A stretch of 64,000 nucleotides of DNA, taken from Morinoia aosen (taxonomy: Eukaryota > Arthropoda > Malacostraca > Amphipoda > Talitridae). Below are positions 13,863 through 25,664 of this stretch, in pieces. Both the position numbers and the translations under genes were made by a program. Every line of letters starts with the position of its first letter. Within the stretch, counting starts at the first letter, position 1. The stretch spans positions 65,610,392 to 65,674,391 of the forward strand of contig CM059559.1 of the NCBI GenBank assembly GCA_030386875.1. Reading direction: 5' to 3'. The notes beneath the pieces are model-generated. The model had not been told where the DNA came from. It was given only the letters and a program-made list of their open reading frames with translations, and did no database searches.

Positions 13863-14227
13863 TCGTGTAAGATCACCAAGTCAAATCCTGCCTCCTACAT
13901 GTCTGGTCCTAATAATGCAATTTGCCATGAGTAATATCGCCGATTTTCAGTCTGCTCCCAAATCGTTATCGAATATACTGTTAAATATTGTCCATATGAC
14001 CTATATTGTAAAATTAAACATCAATATCGAGTTCATTATCCTGTTGATCAGTCTAATGCGAAACTAGGCTAAGTGAATTAGGTTAAACATTATTGTACGC
14101 CCTAGAATAATGTAATGGTAGGATGCCCTAGAAGTCGCTGAACTTATTCGGGCCCACAGGTAGCTATACTCAACTCTGACCATTGTATTAGACTTAAGAA
14201 ACATTCTACCTCTGTATCTCCTGTGGT

Positions 14228-14270
14228 AAATAAATTGTTTTTTTTTTTTTTTAAATTGTTTTTAAATTGT
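14228..14270 (+). repeat. LINE 3' tail with T16 run
   Basis: The tail is AAATTG repeated with intervening T runs of unequal length, one about 16 T long starting near 14238. It marks the 3' end of the LINE. Variable units of a short motif at the 3' end are a hallmark of CR1/L2-type elements. Confidence 0.65.
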
Positions 14271-14942
14271 AAAGCTCGTGTACTTAACATGCATCAATAA
14301 TAATTAGTTGAATTTGTCGACCATAGCTATACTACCGCATGCATAAAGTTACCGTGGATTATCGTATCCTTTCCTGATCATGCATAGCTCATGGATACAT
14401 ATATTGAAGCTTTTTCAAAATCATTAATAGAGACTCAATTGAAGTTGGAACATGTGCCGCGTTCTTTACTGCGTATTGCGCCGTCAGAATGATGGCAGTG
14501 GAAGATGGCAATTTGTGATATAACCATGCTCCTGAATCCTGACCACTGGATTGGGGACAAACCTTGAAATGATGAATACATACGTCGCACGTAAAATAAC
14601 TTCTAGTTTCCGTGCATAAGTTTTCATTTGATTTCTGGCCTTCATATTCTTTCGCCACATATTTTGTTCGTCCTGTGAAAATATCTAATTGAACTCATCA
14701 GATGGAAATCACGGGTGAGAATTTACACCTCGATTTAATTTTATTCCAACGTCTGCTATTTGCATAAACTACCCAAACTGTAAAGCCATCAGGGTTTTGG
14801 TGATTACTGGAGCCCGGATTTCTAGCCCTAAAAAAGTGACCAAAACAGCGCAAAAAATATGGTTGAAATAGCGCTGAAAATATGGTCCAAATAGCAGTAA
14901 AAATGTTGATATAATCTAAAAAGATTATCTAAGTGAACAATT
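14271..14942. other. Anonymous DNA between LINE and PLE
   Basis: No gene recognised. Near 14830-14900 the motif AAATAGCG/AATATGG recurs in three imperfect copies (low-complexity duplication). The truncated PLE begins just after this. Confidence 0.5.
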
Positions 14943-15308
14943 TTAGAACCGGTACTCTGTTTTCATTCAAGGATATAACTACCTATGTCTATGCTCTCCT
15001 CTATCGTGTATAAATATTGTTGCCCACTGTGTGGGTCTGTGTATGTTGGTTCTACCACACGCGCACTAAGATGTAGAGTATTTGAGCATATTGGTAGGAG
15101 TTTCAGAACCGGTAATCCACTAAGCAAGCCACTTCACTCAGCTATACGAATTCATTCAGATCAGTGTAAATCTCCCGTTCTACAGCAAGACTTTTCCATC
15201 TTAAGTTCTGCTAACTCAGTCACTGATTTACGTATTATCGAATCCCTCTTCATTAGCCGCTTAAAATCCGATCTAAGCGATATGCAATCGTCACACCCCT
15301 TAAAATAG
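14943..15308 (+). pseudogene. Penelope-like element, GIY-YIG endonuclease end (copy 1)
   Basis: This is the C-terminal endonuclease of a Penelope-like retroelement (RT plus GIY-YIG), 5' truncated so that no RT remains. The first recognisable residues are LFSFKD, coded from about 14952 in one frame; after a one-base shift near 14985 the frame continues to the stop at 15308. Seen in that frame are the PLE zinc-binding CPLC pair, YVGST (the YIG half of the nuclease), RVFEH with the catalytic Arg, and ESLFISRLK with the metal-binding Glu. The usual Asn of the LN pair near the end is Ser here. The copy is dead for lack of RT. Its sequence differs clearly from the other PLE copies in this window, so it is a separate family. 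Confidence 0.85.
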
Positions 15309-15396
15309 CTCCTGTTTAATGTTTGTACTGTTTATTTTTTGTGTAGTTTTTCTTCAATTTATGAACGTATAAATTTCCGTTTATATTTCAGACATC

Positions 15397-15431
15397 CGCT
15401 GATGATCACCTTAGGGGTCGAAACGTACGTT
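15397..15431 (+). ncRNA. Hammerhead-ribozyme-like motif at PLE 3' end (copy 1)
   Basis: CUGAUGA at 15399-15405 and GAAA at 15420-15423 are the two conserved core boxes of a hammerhead ribozyme, about 90 bp past the endonuclease stop codon. GAAA is followed by the short palindrome ACGTACGT, which could act as a minimal stem III. Hammerheads at PLE ends are known. Stem II between the boxes is poor here (about three contiguous pairs), so activity is doubtful. Box positions are seen; function is inferred. Confidence 0.55.
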
Positions 15432-16955
15432 TTTTAACAAAAATGTCTTTTAAATCGATAGTCTTTGCTATTACCTTCTTTCAAAAAAAGGAGATATTGC
15501 AGGTATTATAGCAATATGGCTTCTGTTTCAAGCAAAATATTTTTTATTCGTATCAAAATAGCACGTAAAACTTTGCAAGTTTTGGCTACAATTCAGCAGT
15601 TTTCTGTCATGTTCAGTGATAAAACACAGATGATATTTTTCACAAGCCGGATTTACAAATGTATATGCCGAGATAACGAAAGAGAAAGCGTATCGGATAC
15701 AAAATGCAGAGGATCAGCATAAATTGAGGTCATTTTTAACACCTCAAAAAATTTCCTTTGTTATAAAATATTCTCTTCTTCGTCTGCTACTACTTTGTGC
15801 AGGTTTTATAGTCATTTATTGCATAATGACTACATTTTGCTTTTGTGCCTGGTCAAAATAGCGTTCACAGTAAAATAGCATTTTTGCAATACGTACAATT
15901 TTTTACTTGCATTTATAGTCGTTATAGCATTAATAGAATAAATGCATTAATAGAATAAATCCATGCTCTAGTGACAACAATTAACCTAAATATTGAAAGC
16001 GTAGTATGCATAAATCGCCCACAATTCGAATTATTTAATATTACAGTAAATTCAGGATATTAACTGTATTTTAAACTTACATATTGCTTATCAGCCAAAG
16101 CTTGACGGCTCATCTCACGTATTTATTTTATAAAGTGCATGCAGCAATAAGTGAAGCAAGGCAGTTCCTGCATTATTGTTAATTAATGTCTATGGCCTCT
16201 CATTTGTGTTTATCATGAGAACTACCATGAGACGCACACCTCGTGTAACCGGAACACATTACTCGTATAAAAGATTACCTTCGTTTATTATTATTGGATC
16301 TGATAGCACACTGCCTGCATGAATTAAACTTCAGTGTCGGTCAGACCTTCGTGAATTATTGTTCACGATTGAACACACGTGTTTTCATCGTGTTTGGAAG
16401 ATCTCGCGGATTAAATATGTACCCTGTATAGACATGAGATTTCAAATTTATCTTCCGATTAGTGAATGTTCACATGCATGGAAATGATTAATTAATCTAA
16501 ATTTCAATTAACAAAATGCCGCGCAAGCACGCTGATAGCAAAAAATTGTTTCGCTTGAAAATCCCCTGACGAAACCTTGTAAGTATAATTTTCACCAGTT
16601 GTTTATTAATATCATACTGTTTTTGAAAGAACATCAGCTACCCTTTCTTAAAATGAACTAGTTGTTGGCCAACGATGTAAGCCTCTCCCCGCCACCCAGA
16701 TGTAAACAGCGTACTTGGGCTTTGTCAATTCACAGTAAGGGTAAAATGATTATTCTGCTAGCAACAGGCTATTGCCTGTTAGCATTAATTTGGTTCATAT
16801 TATTGTGGCAGTCTATAGTTCTTCGGTGTCGCAACTAGTACGGCATTTGGAACAGCGTTACGGCAGGCATTTGTGAACTAGCATGCTAGAGTGGAAATAC
16901 TCAGTTGCGGAGCCACAGGCATAGGATGAAATAATAGCATACGTTGAAAAAGTCG
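15432..16955. other. Anonymous AT-rich DNA
   Basis: No gene recognised. A 17-bp direct duplication (GCATTAATAGAATAAAT) lies at about 15928-15962. The first few dozen bases may be the end of PLE copy 1. Confidence 0.5.
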
Positions 16956-17285
16956 AAAGAAAAGTTTTTCGGCCGTCCAGCACAGTTCTGCAACATGGCT
17001 CAACAGTCTACCACCTAATAGCGGCGAAAGGGAAGGTATCAAGCTAGCATCGGTCTATATGAGAGTTGTATAAGAAATTTCTGTTCGATGTTCAAAATGG
17101 AAGCGCGCCTCGCTGAAGTACCAGTGTCTATAGAACAGCCAACCTTGTAGGTATTTCAAGGACCACTATGCCAAGAGATACGTCAGCTTTCCACGTATCG
17201 GGAGGAAAAGCTGGACTCGGGGTCGTCAGAACTGAAAGCAAAATACGACAACGACGCTCGTAATATTGTTCGAACTGACGATTAA
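16956..17285 (+). pseudogene. Possible transposon-protein remnant
   Basis: Across two frames the translation shows pieces that recall the N-terminal region of a multicopy arthropod transposon protein: FCSMFKMEARLAEVPVS from about 17083, then RTANLVGISRTTM in another frame (about 17134-17172), like a helix-turn-helix recognition helix, then an EEKLDSG stretch. Stops and frame changes make it a dead copy if real. The resemblance is to a general pattern, not to a named protein, and could be misleading. Confidence 0.27.
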
Positions 17286-20200
17286 GGTCTGATAAACTCT
17301 ATTTTTTGTGTTTATAAGCACAGTTCATAAGCTTGTGTTTCTTGGAAATGAGTCATGTTAAATCATATAGGTTGATACTGAAAATCGTGCGCGCTGAAAA
17401 ACAAGCTCTTGGAATTAGGAAATTTAAGGAATCTTCCCTTGCGATTGCTGTTCTCTAACCAAATTTCTCAACTATGTTGACAAATGTAAGGTAACTATTG
17501 TTTGTGTTCATTTGAATTCCAGTGAATTCATTTCTATTTTCTCTGTTAAAAAATGCGGAACTGATAGGTATCTAGGATCTGTTACCAGTGATCTGAATTG
17601 CACTTAGTATCCGTAAACAAACCTAAATTCTGCGTATTTTCATGAGATAGTACCTCGGATTTGGCATGAGCGACTGATGAATCACAAACATCGATGAAAC
17701 AGTTGATGCAAGTACGTGACGTGAACAACAAGGCTATTGAAGATCGAATGTATTGTATAAGGAAGTGTTCATTAGTTGTTTTTCAAGTAAATAAGTATAC
17801 TATATATATGTATATTCTTTGGAAATCCACTCTAGGTTTTTTTTTCGGTACGTATTGTACGTATATTGCAACATTAGGGCTCCATTCAAAAAGAGGCTTT
17901 CAAGTTTTTCATTTATTTTACTGAGTTATGTGCAAATGGTGTTCGACTTATCCACCTCAATTTTCAGTATGTTTTTTTAATTAATTTGAAGACTTCTTTC
18001 CAAGATCACAAAAACTGCGCTACGGAGAAGACACGCGTGGATGCAATAACGCGATGTTTAAGAGAGCCACATGTCACGGTAGCGCCACACGTGGCAAGAC
18101 TTTGTTAGAAATACGCTGCTATCGGTCTCAATGAATTTAGGTTGGGTTCTTTTAGCTCATATATGGTCATTTTAAAAATTATAACCATTGACTTTAAGTT
18201 GCGCAATCCCAAAGAATTGCCCTCATTTCCTTACGTCCATTGATTGAGCAATTTTGTGAAAACCTACATAAGTAGAAAATAAGTTTGTATTTGATTAATA
18301 TTTATCTATGTGGATTTCCACTTGACACGCATTTCTTCTCTGTTAAGCTTTCATATCACTTAATGGATGTTTTTAGTTTTAAATTTCTTTCACAAGAAGA
18401 ATTAGAAAGACAGAAATTCCGCCTTTATGATTAAAATATGATGTCTCATTGTTTTCCTAATTTTTTCTCGAACAAAAGTTGTGGTACATCTCTTTAGTAG
18501 GACTGGAGTCCTGCGGAGCAGTTGGCAGAGGAAACGTGAAGAGTTAGTTTTAAATTCATTATATACTGCAACGGTATAAGCAAATGTGGACCATCGCTGT
18601 GGTTCATTTGCAGAGAAATAGCTGGGTGCAAATTTATTGTGCCCTTAATCACGATGAGACTTTGGTGAATAGACTTGTTCGCAAACCTAAAAGCCCCCAA
18701 AAGATCATGTGTAGTAGCAAGTATTTCGCAAATGTTTGATATCTGGGAATTATAACCATACACGCTGTAATTTTTATTGCGAGAATCAACACCATGAGCA
18801 CGTGTAGCAAGCGAACGGCCTATTCTAGAAACTCATTTTTATTGTGTCATGCTGAGAAAAATTTAGGTTCTTGTACACTGGCGTCCTTTTGAACTTAGTG
18901 CAAAATAAATACCTAGAAGACTATGGGGCGGCATCTGATATTCTCTTCACATCGTTCAGTTTGAGTCAGTATAATCGGGAGTCTGCGCTGCCTGTCTGGA
19001 AGAGGAGTTTAAAGTTGGTGCGCCTCGTCGTCGCCAGTGAAAGAGCTCAAGGGGATTTTGCTTGAAGAAGAGCTGAAGTTTCCCTGCATCATGACTTAAA
19101 GTTTTATGAGTCTATTCCAACACAGATCCAAGTTTGAAGAACAGCGAGAAGATCACTTCCATATCAAATGCATGTTTTCTCTTCGATATAGTGTTCGATT
19201 ATTGTTCCTACCATTTTATAACACAATTATTTTTTCATTGTCACGCATTCCATTCATCTACTTTCTCGTGATCCGAGTTTTATTATGATACTTTATGCGA
19301 AAATTCAATTTCTTATCATGTTCTTTTTCGTCTACCGTCCCTAGGGAGAATAATTGTGATACGAAAAAGCAGATCTTTTCGTCACCAATATCTGTAGTCC
19401 ATTAGGACAAGCACAGAATGGCCGCAACATCGCCATTTGGCGACGGCGGCGCCTGGGCGGAATGCATTCGTCGCGGCACCTCGAGGAATCTGCTCAGCAT
19501 TGAATAGAAGACGTGGAATGTCACGCCGGAATTCCCTCACATTTTCGTCTTCCCTCTTTATTGGATCCACTAAACTCGATAAATAGTCGCTAAAATCCCA
19601 CGAATTCCATTCTTCTTGTCGTAGTTTTTAGAGGAATTTCGTAATGACTCGAAGTTTACTTGTGTGTGGGTGCTTGAATTCCCATTTGTAAAATCATTGA
19701 AATGACTTCAAAACGTTTTGAAATTGAGATTTTGCTTAAAATAATTCGTCTAACGAAATACTCCATGACTTATTTGAATTAAGCTTAATTTCTTCATAAT
19801 AATGTGTTTTTGCCAATAGAAAGCCATCACTTCAGGAGTTTTTATTCAATACCTCTTTTTCATTATTCGACTCATTTGATCTGTGTAATTATTCCCCGCT
19901 AATTTTTAGAAACTATCTAGATACTTTGAAAAGTTACTTTTCATAGGCTAGATTTTTCATCATTGTATCATACTTTGTCGTAGCAGCACAGCCGCTGGTA
20001 AAAGTCCGCCTGTCTTAATACAAAATTGGAGGAAGTGAAAAACAAAACTCTGAAACTCGTGAGCTCCAATTTCAATTAAAAAAAATCAAATTTTGTGGAT
20101 TTTGTCCAGGAAAGACCTTACGTAGAGTAGTCAATTCGACCCATGGACTTTTACTGCCGGCTTTACAGCTTTGGTAACGAAAATGCTAGAAAATCTGGCC

Positions 20201-20830
20201 TCAACAATGCTAATTTCAGAGGATAAACGTATTACTACACTCATAAGTTTTATTAATTTAAATCGAATTCAAATTTCACATGATATTCCTGCCTAATATT
20301 TCAAGCATTTCCACTAATACTTCAACACTTTTTTATAGTCGTAGATGAAACTTGAAAATTTAAAGCTTCTAGTATGTGTTTGCAAGTTACCTGTAGAGAA
20401 AATGGAGGTAAATATGAAACTGAATCATTCGTTTCCACTCAAACTGTCAAGCCTTTGCAAAACTTCCTTTTCGAATTTTGAAACTTCCACAAATTAAATA
20501 TCTTCTTTCATTTTATTTCCTGAGCAATATGATCAAACACTACTTACTTGAATAGCGCTCGTTTTATTCTGTGGGGCTGAAATATTCTACGTGGAATGAA
20601 AGGGAAATTTCAGTACAAATGTTTCATACTTTGCGTTTTCTCTTTGTTTCAGATTACATCGGATTCATTGCTCACAGATGAGACCGTTTCAAATCGGTAA
20701 GGATATTTTCTGGAAATAACATGTCCGTGATTCCATCGTTCAGATAACTTTTTGTTGCGTGTACGCATTATCATTGGAGTTGAAGTATTTCATCATATAA
20801 TTTTATAGCTGAATTGTCTCTTCGCCCTCG
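17286..20830. other. Anonymous AT-rich DNA
   Basis: No gene recognised. A GC-richer patch lies at about 19430-19560 and a smaller one at 18010-18100. Open frames here are short and match nothing I know. Confidence 0.5.
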
Positions 20831-21961
20831 TTAAGGAGATCAACCCAGGCTCCTGCCAGGCCCCTGTCGGTCCGGTGAGCTTTTTTGGTTTTGTTGTTGG
20901 AAAAGGACCCTTAGGTGGTGGACTATTCGGTCCTAAAATTTAATAGCGCTACGAACACTAGATCCCCCCCCAGGGGGACTAAAAATCCTGAATTTTCGAC
21001 CCCATTTCGACCCATATAAAAACAAAACAAAACTAGAAATAGAAAATATAAAACCCTCACTTTGTCTACAATGCTTCAAGAATTCTAAAAATGTCTTTGG
21101 TTTTGTTCTAGCATAAAAACTCAGTGAGTTCTATTAATTTGAAATATCAATGAAAATGAACTAAAAAACCAATATGTCCTATTTTTTCAAAAATTAAGGC
21201 CTGAATCGACAAAATGAATAGAAGAACATGTGTTTCTTTCCAAAATTTACATATAATAGTCAAATTTCATAAGAATTAGACTATAGATATAAAATTTCAT
21301 AATTTTTATAGAAATAAAAAAATTATTTGTTATTTTTTTTTTAATTACAATTCACAGTATGAATATGAAGTTATGCATTGAGATTATTGAAATAAAAATG
21401 AAAACAGCGTTCAATTACATAAATTGTCCATTACATTACACTTCAACAAAAAATTTTGTTTATGGCTTATCCCCCAAAACCTCTTACTTTCAACATTCAG
21501 AAGAGGACTCGTCAGTAAGTTTTTGTGCTAGGAAAAAACAAAGACAGTTTTGGAATCCATGAAACATTTCTAACAAAAGTACAGAAGCAAACTTCCAAAT
21601 TTGAGAAAACAAAAATTATATAGCTCAAAACCCCAAAATAATGCATTTTTGATGTAATGATGAACTATCGCTTATCACAAAAAAAATTTCGAATGTTCAA
21701 AATACGATCTGCACTTTTGTTAGAAATGTTTCAAGGATTCTAAAACTGTGTTTAGTGTTGTTCTAGCATCAAAACTCAATGACGAGTCCTTTTTTTGAAA
21801 TATCCAAATTGTACCAAAAAACTAATTTTTCGTAAAAAAATAAGGTCTAAATCGGAAAACTTACATGAGTAAAAAAAGTTTACTTTCAACAAATACATAT
21901 ACTGGCCAAATTTCAAACGAATCAAATGAAAATAGTCAAAATCTTGGGTTGATCCCCTCAA
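20831..21961. mobile_element. Candidate TIR DNA element with internal repeats
   Basis: The left end reads TTAAGGAGATCAACCCAGG (from 20831); the reverse complement of the right end (21961 backwards) reads TTGAGGGGATCAACCCAAG. That is an imperfect inverted repeat of about 19 bp over 1.13 kb. If the outer four bases are the target site (TTAA left, TCAA on the complement), this fits a TTAA-type transposon such as Kolobok or piggyBac, but one copy is mutated and the class is uncertain. No transposase is coded, so it would be non-autonomous. The interior holds an AT-rich block present directly at about 21068-21290 and 21724-21961 and inverted at about 21500-21583. Poly-C (8) lies near 20965. Confidence 0.5.
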
Positions 21962-22185
21962 CTGCTAGTGTTGCTAGTGCCCGCTGAGCGCGTGGTGCCT
22001 GCGCGGGTCCCACGTCAACCAGCACGCGTCAGGTCGTGTGGTTTCTTATGACAGAGCGACGGAAATACCTGGTGCGCCTTACTACCCCATTTTACAAGGA
22101 ATGAAGTGCCAGTGGGGGATACTTTTTAACTTTTGCGTAATATGAACAGACGTACCAATGTAAAAGGGAACATTCTTTTAACTGC

Positions 22186-22225
22186 AAACGTTTCGGAATC
22201 TCAGATTCCATCCTCAGTGCAGCAA
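22186..22225 (-). ncRNA. Orphan hammerhead-ribozyme-like motif
   Basis: On the minus strand the order is CUGAGGA (22217-22211), one extra U, a 6-bp stem II (GGAAUC, loop UGA, GAUUCC), then GAAA (22194-22191) followed by the palindrome AAACGTTT overlapping it. Both core boxes match the CUGANGA...GAAA consensus exactly and stem II is perfect, which makes this the best-formed hammerhead core in the window. No PLE coding remnant was recognised upstream on that strand (22230-22500), so its host element is unknown. Confidence 0.6.
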
Positions 22226-24984
22226 AACCAAGAAAAAACGATAATCAATATATTGCAATAACTCTAAGAAACTAATGTCCTACATAATACATACATCGAA
22301 AAATAGTTTTGCCAAACAATTAAAAACTGAATTTCATAATTCGAAGCCACACGTACACCTGCACTGCATTCTAAAACGCAATGACATCCTCACCAAGAAA
22401 CAGAACTACACGCAAACACATTCGAACACCCTTCAAATTACCTAGTTGGGGCAATATTCGATTTTCATTCTCATTACACTTTGATCAATATTTAACGGGG
22501 GTCAATGGGTAAAAATGAACAAGAATTTCAAAATTATGAGGTCAAATTCATCCGTAGCTCTGCAAAGCGTGGAAATACTGGAACTTTTAAAAAAGAAGGG
22601 TTTGAACTATGGCAATGATCTCTGATAGCTGACTGGGAGGGAGATGAGTATCTTAATACTTTACTTATTCAGATATGTAGGTACAAAGTGTACAACTTTA
22701 CCTACTTTTAATTTCAGCGTCTACAGAATTTTACGCTGTTTTATTTCTGTAACCTGAATTCGTTTAGATTATTTCCTCACGTTCTAAAAGATGTAACTAC
22801 ATCACTGAATATGTGGGATGGCATACCGTCCACCCTGTCTAAAATGCGAACGTGTTGAAAAGTGTGCCGCTCTTGGCTGCGATTTCGATACTATACATTC
22901 AAATTTGGACATTTGTTTTACATTTACTAAACTTAGTAAGCACCAGATAGCAAGTTGTATGTTCAACATCCAGGAAGAATTAGGCTCAAATATTGGGGGT
23001 AAGACCATGAGGCATTGTATTTTTTAAGAAATTCTGATTCTATGCACCTGTACAGGTAGAGCCAGTAATATAATAAAAGAAAATTGAATTCGATGTAGGC
23101 AATTAAAATACCAATTATTCCCAAGAAATCCAATTATATTCAATGAAACCCTTGTGTGTCAGCTTTTAACTAAGACCCGATGTTTTACCGGCACTACTAT
23201 GTCCTGTGTGGGATAAAATACAGAACCATAAAGCGAAACTAAACTTCCGAGGTATTTTTTGTATGAGTGGCGATACTTTTTGTTTCATGCAAGTCTTTAA
23301 TGATTAAAGAGTGTTTGTAATGCACTCTTTAATAAAGCAAGTGAATTTGAGGCAGTAATACACTTGTTTCGCTTCAGTTCAAAGGATCTAAAGGAAGAAA
23401 AACTAAGGAAGTTTTCTGTTGCTTTTGAAACTATTCGTCATACTATCATATCCACAAATAATTGTTGCTGAATGCTTGAGTAATTATTCAATGCTTTAGA
23501 TTTGCAATCATCATCGCAATTTATGAACCCAAAAATTATACATGGCATTTTGACTATCAATTTAAGCCGCATCAGAGAAGGGTCTTTGGAAAGGGACAAG
23601 CAACTATACTTATGCTTAATTTTTGTTCATTTCTCATCAACTGTACACATGATTATCTTTCCTTCGCGTACTACACGTTTAACACGATGCGTCAGTGGCT
23701 TTGAGCGTGACCAGGCGCTGCGCCCCAGAGCTTGTCTAGGTGTCCCCGTAGCATTCCTAGAGTAAGGTTTCGAGATAGGATAAGCCATTGTATGGTCACC
23801 GTGTTATAGACAAATCACTTACAAATATTGTACTTCTTTCGTTGCAGTGTTATGATGATACTAATATGCTACTTATTTCGTTAAAAACTTTCTTCTACTG
23901 GCCCACAAGCAGCTTTCATACCCGTTGCAACATGTCGTGAATGTTGTTCGGAATACTCTTCACGCACCGAGACCTATTGCATCAACAGGTGTAGGTGCTG
24001 GACGCTCTGCGATTCTGCAGGCAAACTTGTGGCATAAAATGATAAGCTGCATTTTGACGATGCAAAATGTTGTTCAATAGAATAATGAAAGTGAGCACAT
24101 TCGACTCAAATGTGCTAAATTGTTTCAGTTAAAAAAGAAAATCGCGACTCGCAAACGCGATAAAAGTTATTTGGACTTTGGTTCTTCCTGGGTGTGCAGT
24201 GAAGATTATTATTTGGCGATGATTACTTCAGAAATTCATTAGTCAAATGAATAAATGAATCGTTGTAAATTTTAAAAGTATTTTCAACGCAAACTCTGTC
24301 ATATACAGAGTAAATCCTAGAGTTGTTTTACAAGATTGGCCTGAAAGCCGGTAGATACAACGAATACCTATGTTAGTTCGGTGACTGTTTCTGAGAAAGC
24401 TCAAATGACTTCTTACCACATCTCAGAACTGATCGCACAAAGTACAGAAGCTCGTACTCCAGGCGAATCGCTTATTTTGCCCGCGTACAAAAGAATTGTC
24501 ACAACAATGCCGAGAAATGAGACACCAAGATAAGTCTGTCGCACGACAAACTTAAGAGGCGGGTTTCAAAAGTGTCTGCAGACCGTAAGAATAACGTATG
24601 TTATAATGCCCTTGAGTGTTCAAATTTCACCCCGCAAGTTGACAAGTCATCTGACATTACCAACGGTTGTCATCCGTTCTTTTCATTTATATATAAACTC
24701 TAGTTGATCAGTTTCATTTTTGCTAAGAATTACTTGTTGCTACAGACGGTAATGGCGTTTTCATTATCCTGCACAATTGGTATAATAAATGGTAGTTTTC
24801 TTGAAAATTGTGTTTAAGCATTCGTACAGGTGAAATTTCTTACCTAGTGAACTACGTACTTCAAAAAATGTATACGTACTCACTTTGACCTGCATTACAA
24901 AGTTTATTTTTAGCCTACAAGGTTAGCTTTCATGAGAAGTAAAGCTAAAGCCTAGTTTGACGAATAAGTATACTCTTGGGTGAA
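22226..24984. other. Anonymous AT-rich DNA
   Basis: No gene recognised. The stretch just above 22226 may be the body of the element that owns the minus-strand hammerhead motif, but its translation shows no PLE hallmark. Confidence 0.5.
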
Positions 24985-25090
24985 ACTAAATGTTTCTTAG
25001 GCTAGATAGAACGTTCAAACCAGTGGCCTTCTGCATCGAGACGTCGTGGGTTGCGAGTCTCAACTCATTCCTTCCTTCACACCAAGTGTT
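24985..25090 (+). repeat. tRNA-related SINE scrap
   Basis: The order AACGTTCAAACCAGTGGCCT, TGCATCGAGACGTCGTG, GGTTGCGAGTC recalls the tRNA-like head of arthropod SINEs, where a GGTTCGANTC B box follows a CGTGG context. The B box has one changed base and an extra G. No clear A box is left, and no 3' tail or target-site duplication was found. Confidence 0.35.
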
Positions 25091-25269
25091 AACTTCTAGT
25101 ACAACATAATAACCATTTTTCCGTAGCTTTAACGTACGTTTGCCATTTTAAGCAACACGGTCGACGATTCGGTAAATGCGTAGCGTTGGTCAGTAATCGA
25201 TTTCCTACTTTTCGGTGCACACGTACCGATGATTCTTCCAACCATTAATTTAAAAAATACATTTAATTT

Positions 25270-25664
25270 GTCTAGAAATTCAAACCCTGTAGATGAGAAA
25301 GAACGCTTTCTATGTCTTCGAAAGCAGAGATCTTCTAAGGACAGCTTCCGAGGAACAGTTACGTGGAAATAGGGTTCTGTATGTGTTCGTTGAGCTTTGC
25401 AGTGATTTTAAGAAACGTGGTCTTGGGATCCCGTCTAACAATTCGATTTAGAGTCCGACGGTGTCTCTGAGACAACTTCACCTTTCGGCCGGACCTGTGC
25501 TTTGCTGAGGACATTTTTCGTTTTCTTTCAAAGGCGGTCAGTACTTTGGAGACAGCAGCACCTTTTGAAACGCCAAGCATTCGGGCAGTTTCTGTTACAC
25601 TAGCGCCTGCCATCCGAGTACCAACAATTATTTGGCCTCTTTGAAAGTCCGAGAGGTTTGCCAT
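25270..25664 (-). pseudogene. Tc1-like transposase, N-terminal relic
   Basis: Transposase of the Tc1/mariner superfamily, DNA-binding end only. The frame starts at 25664 with MANLSDFQRGQIIVGTRMAG, goes on with the first helix-turn-helix (SVTETARMLGVSKG), the spacer with SAKHRSGRK and LSQRHRRTLNRIVRRDPKTT, and LNEHIQNPIST, which is the usual order of this family. A stop follows at about 25360. In another frame the sequence continues with TVPRKL and later RRHRKRS, matching the expected second helix-turn-helix region, so a frameshift lies at about 25365. The family needs about 340 residues with a DDE catalytic core; none is present. A small internal change near SKGAAVSKV also differs from the family pattern. 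Confidence 0.85.

Larger units (their letters stand above)
10861..14270 (+). mobile_element. CR1/Jockey-group non-LTR retrotransposon (LINE)
   Basis: This is the most complete autonomous element in the window. It has an APE-type endonuclease followed by a reverse transcriptase in one long coding region, then about 370 bp of 3' UTR and a short-repeat tail at about 14228-14270 instead of a simple poly(A). Tails made of a short tandem motif are usual in the CR1/L2 branch, and the RT motifs (YRPIS, HGVPQGS, FADD) fit the CR1/Jockey group. I found no ORF1 upstream, so the copy may be 5' truncated. The 5' end given is the first ATG of the recognisable coding region, not a mapped element end. Confidence 0.85.
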
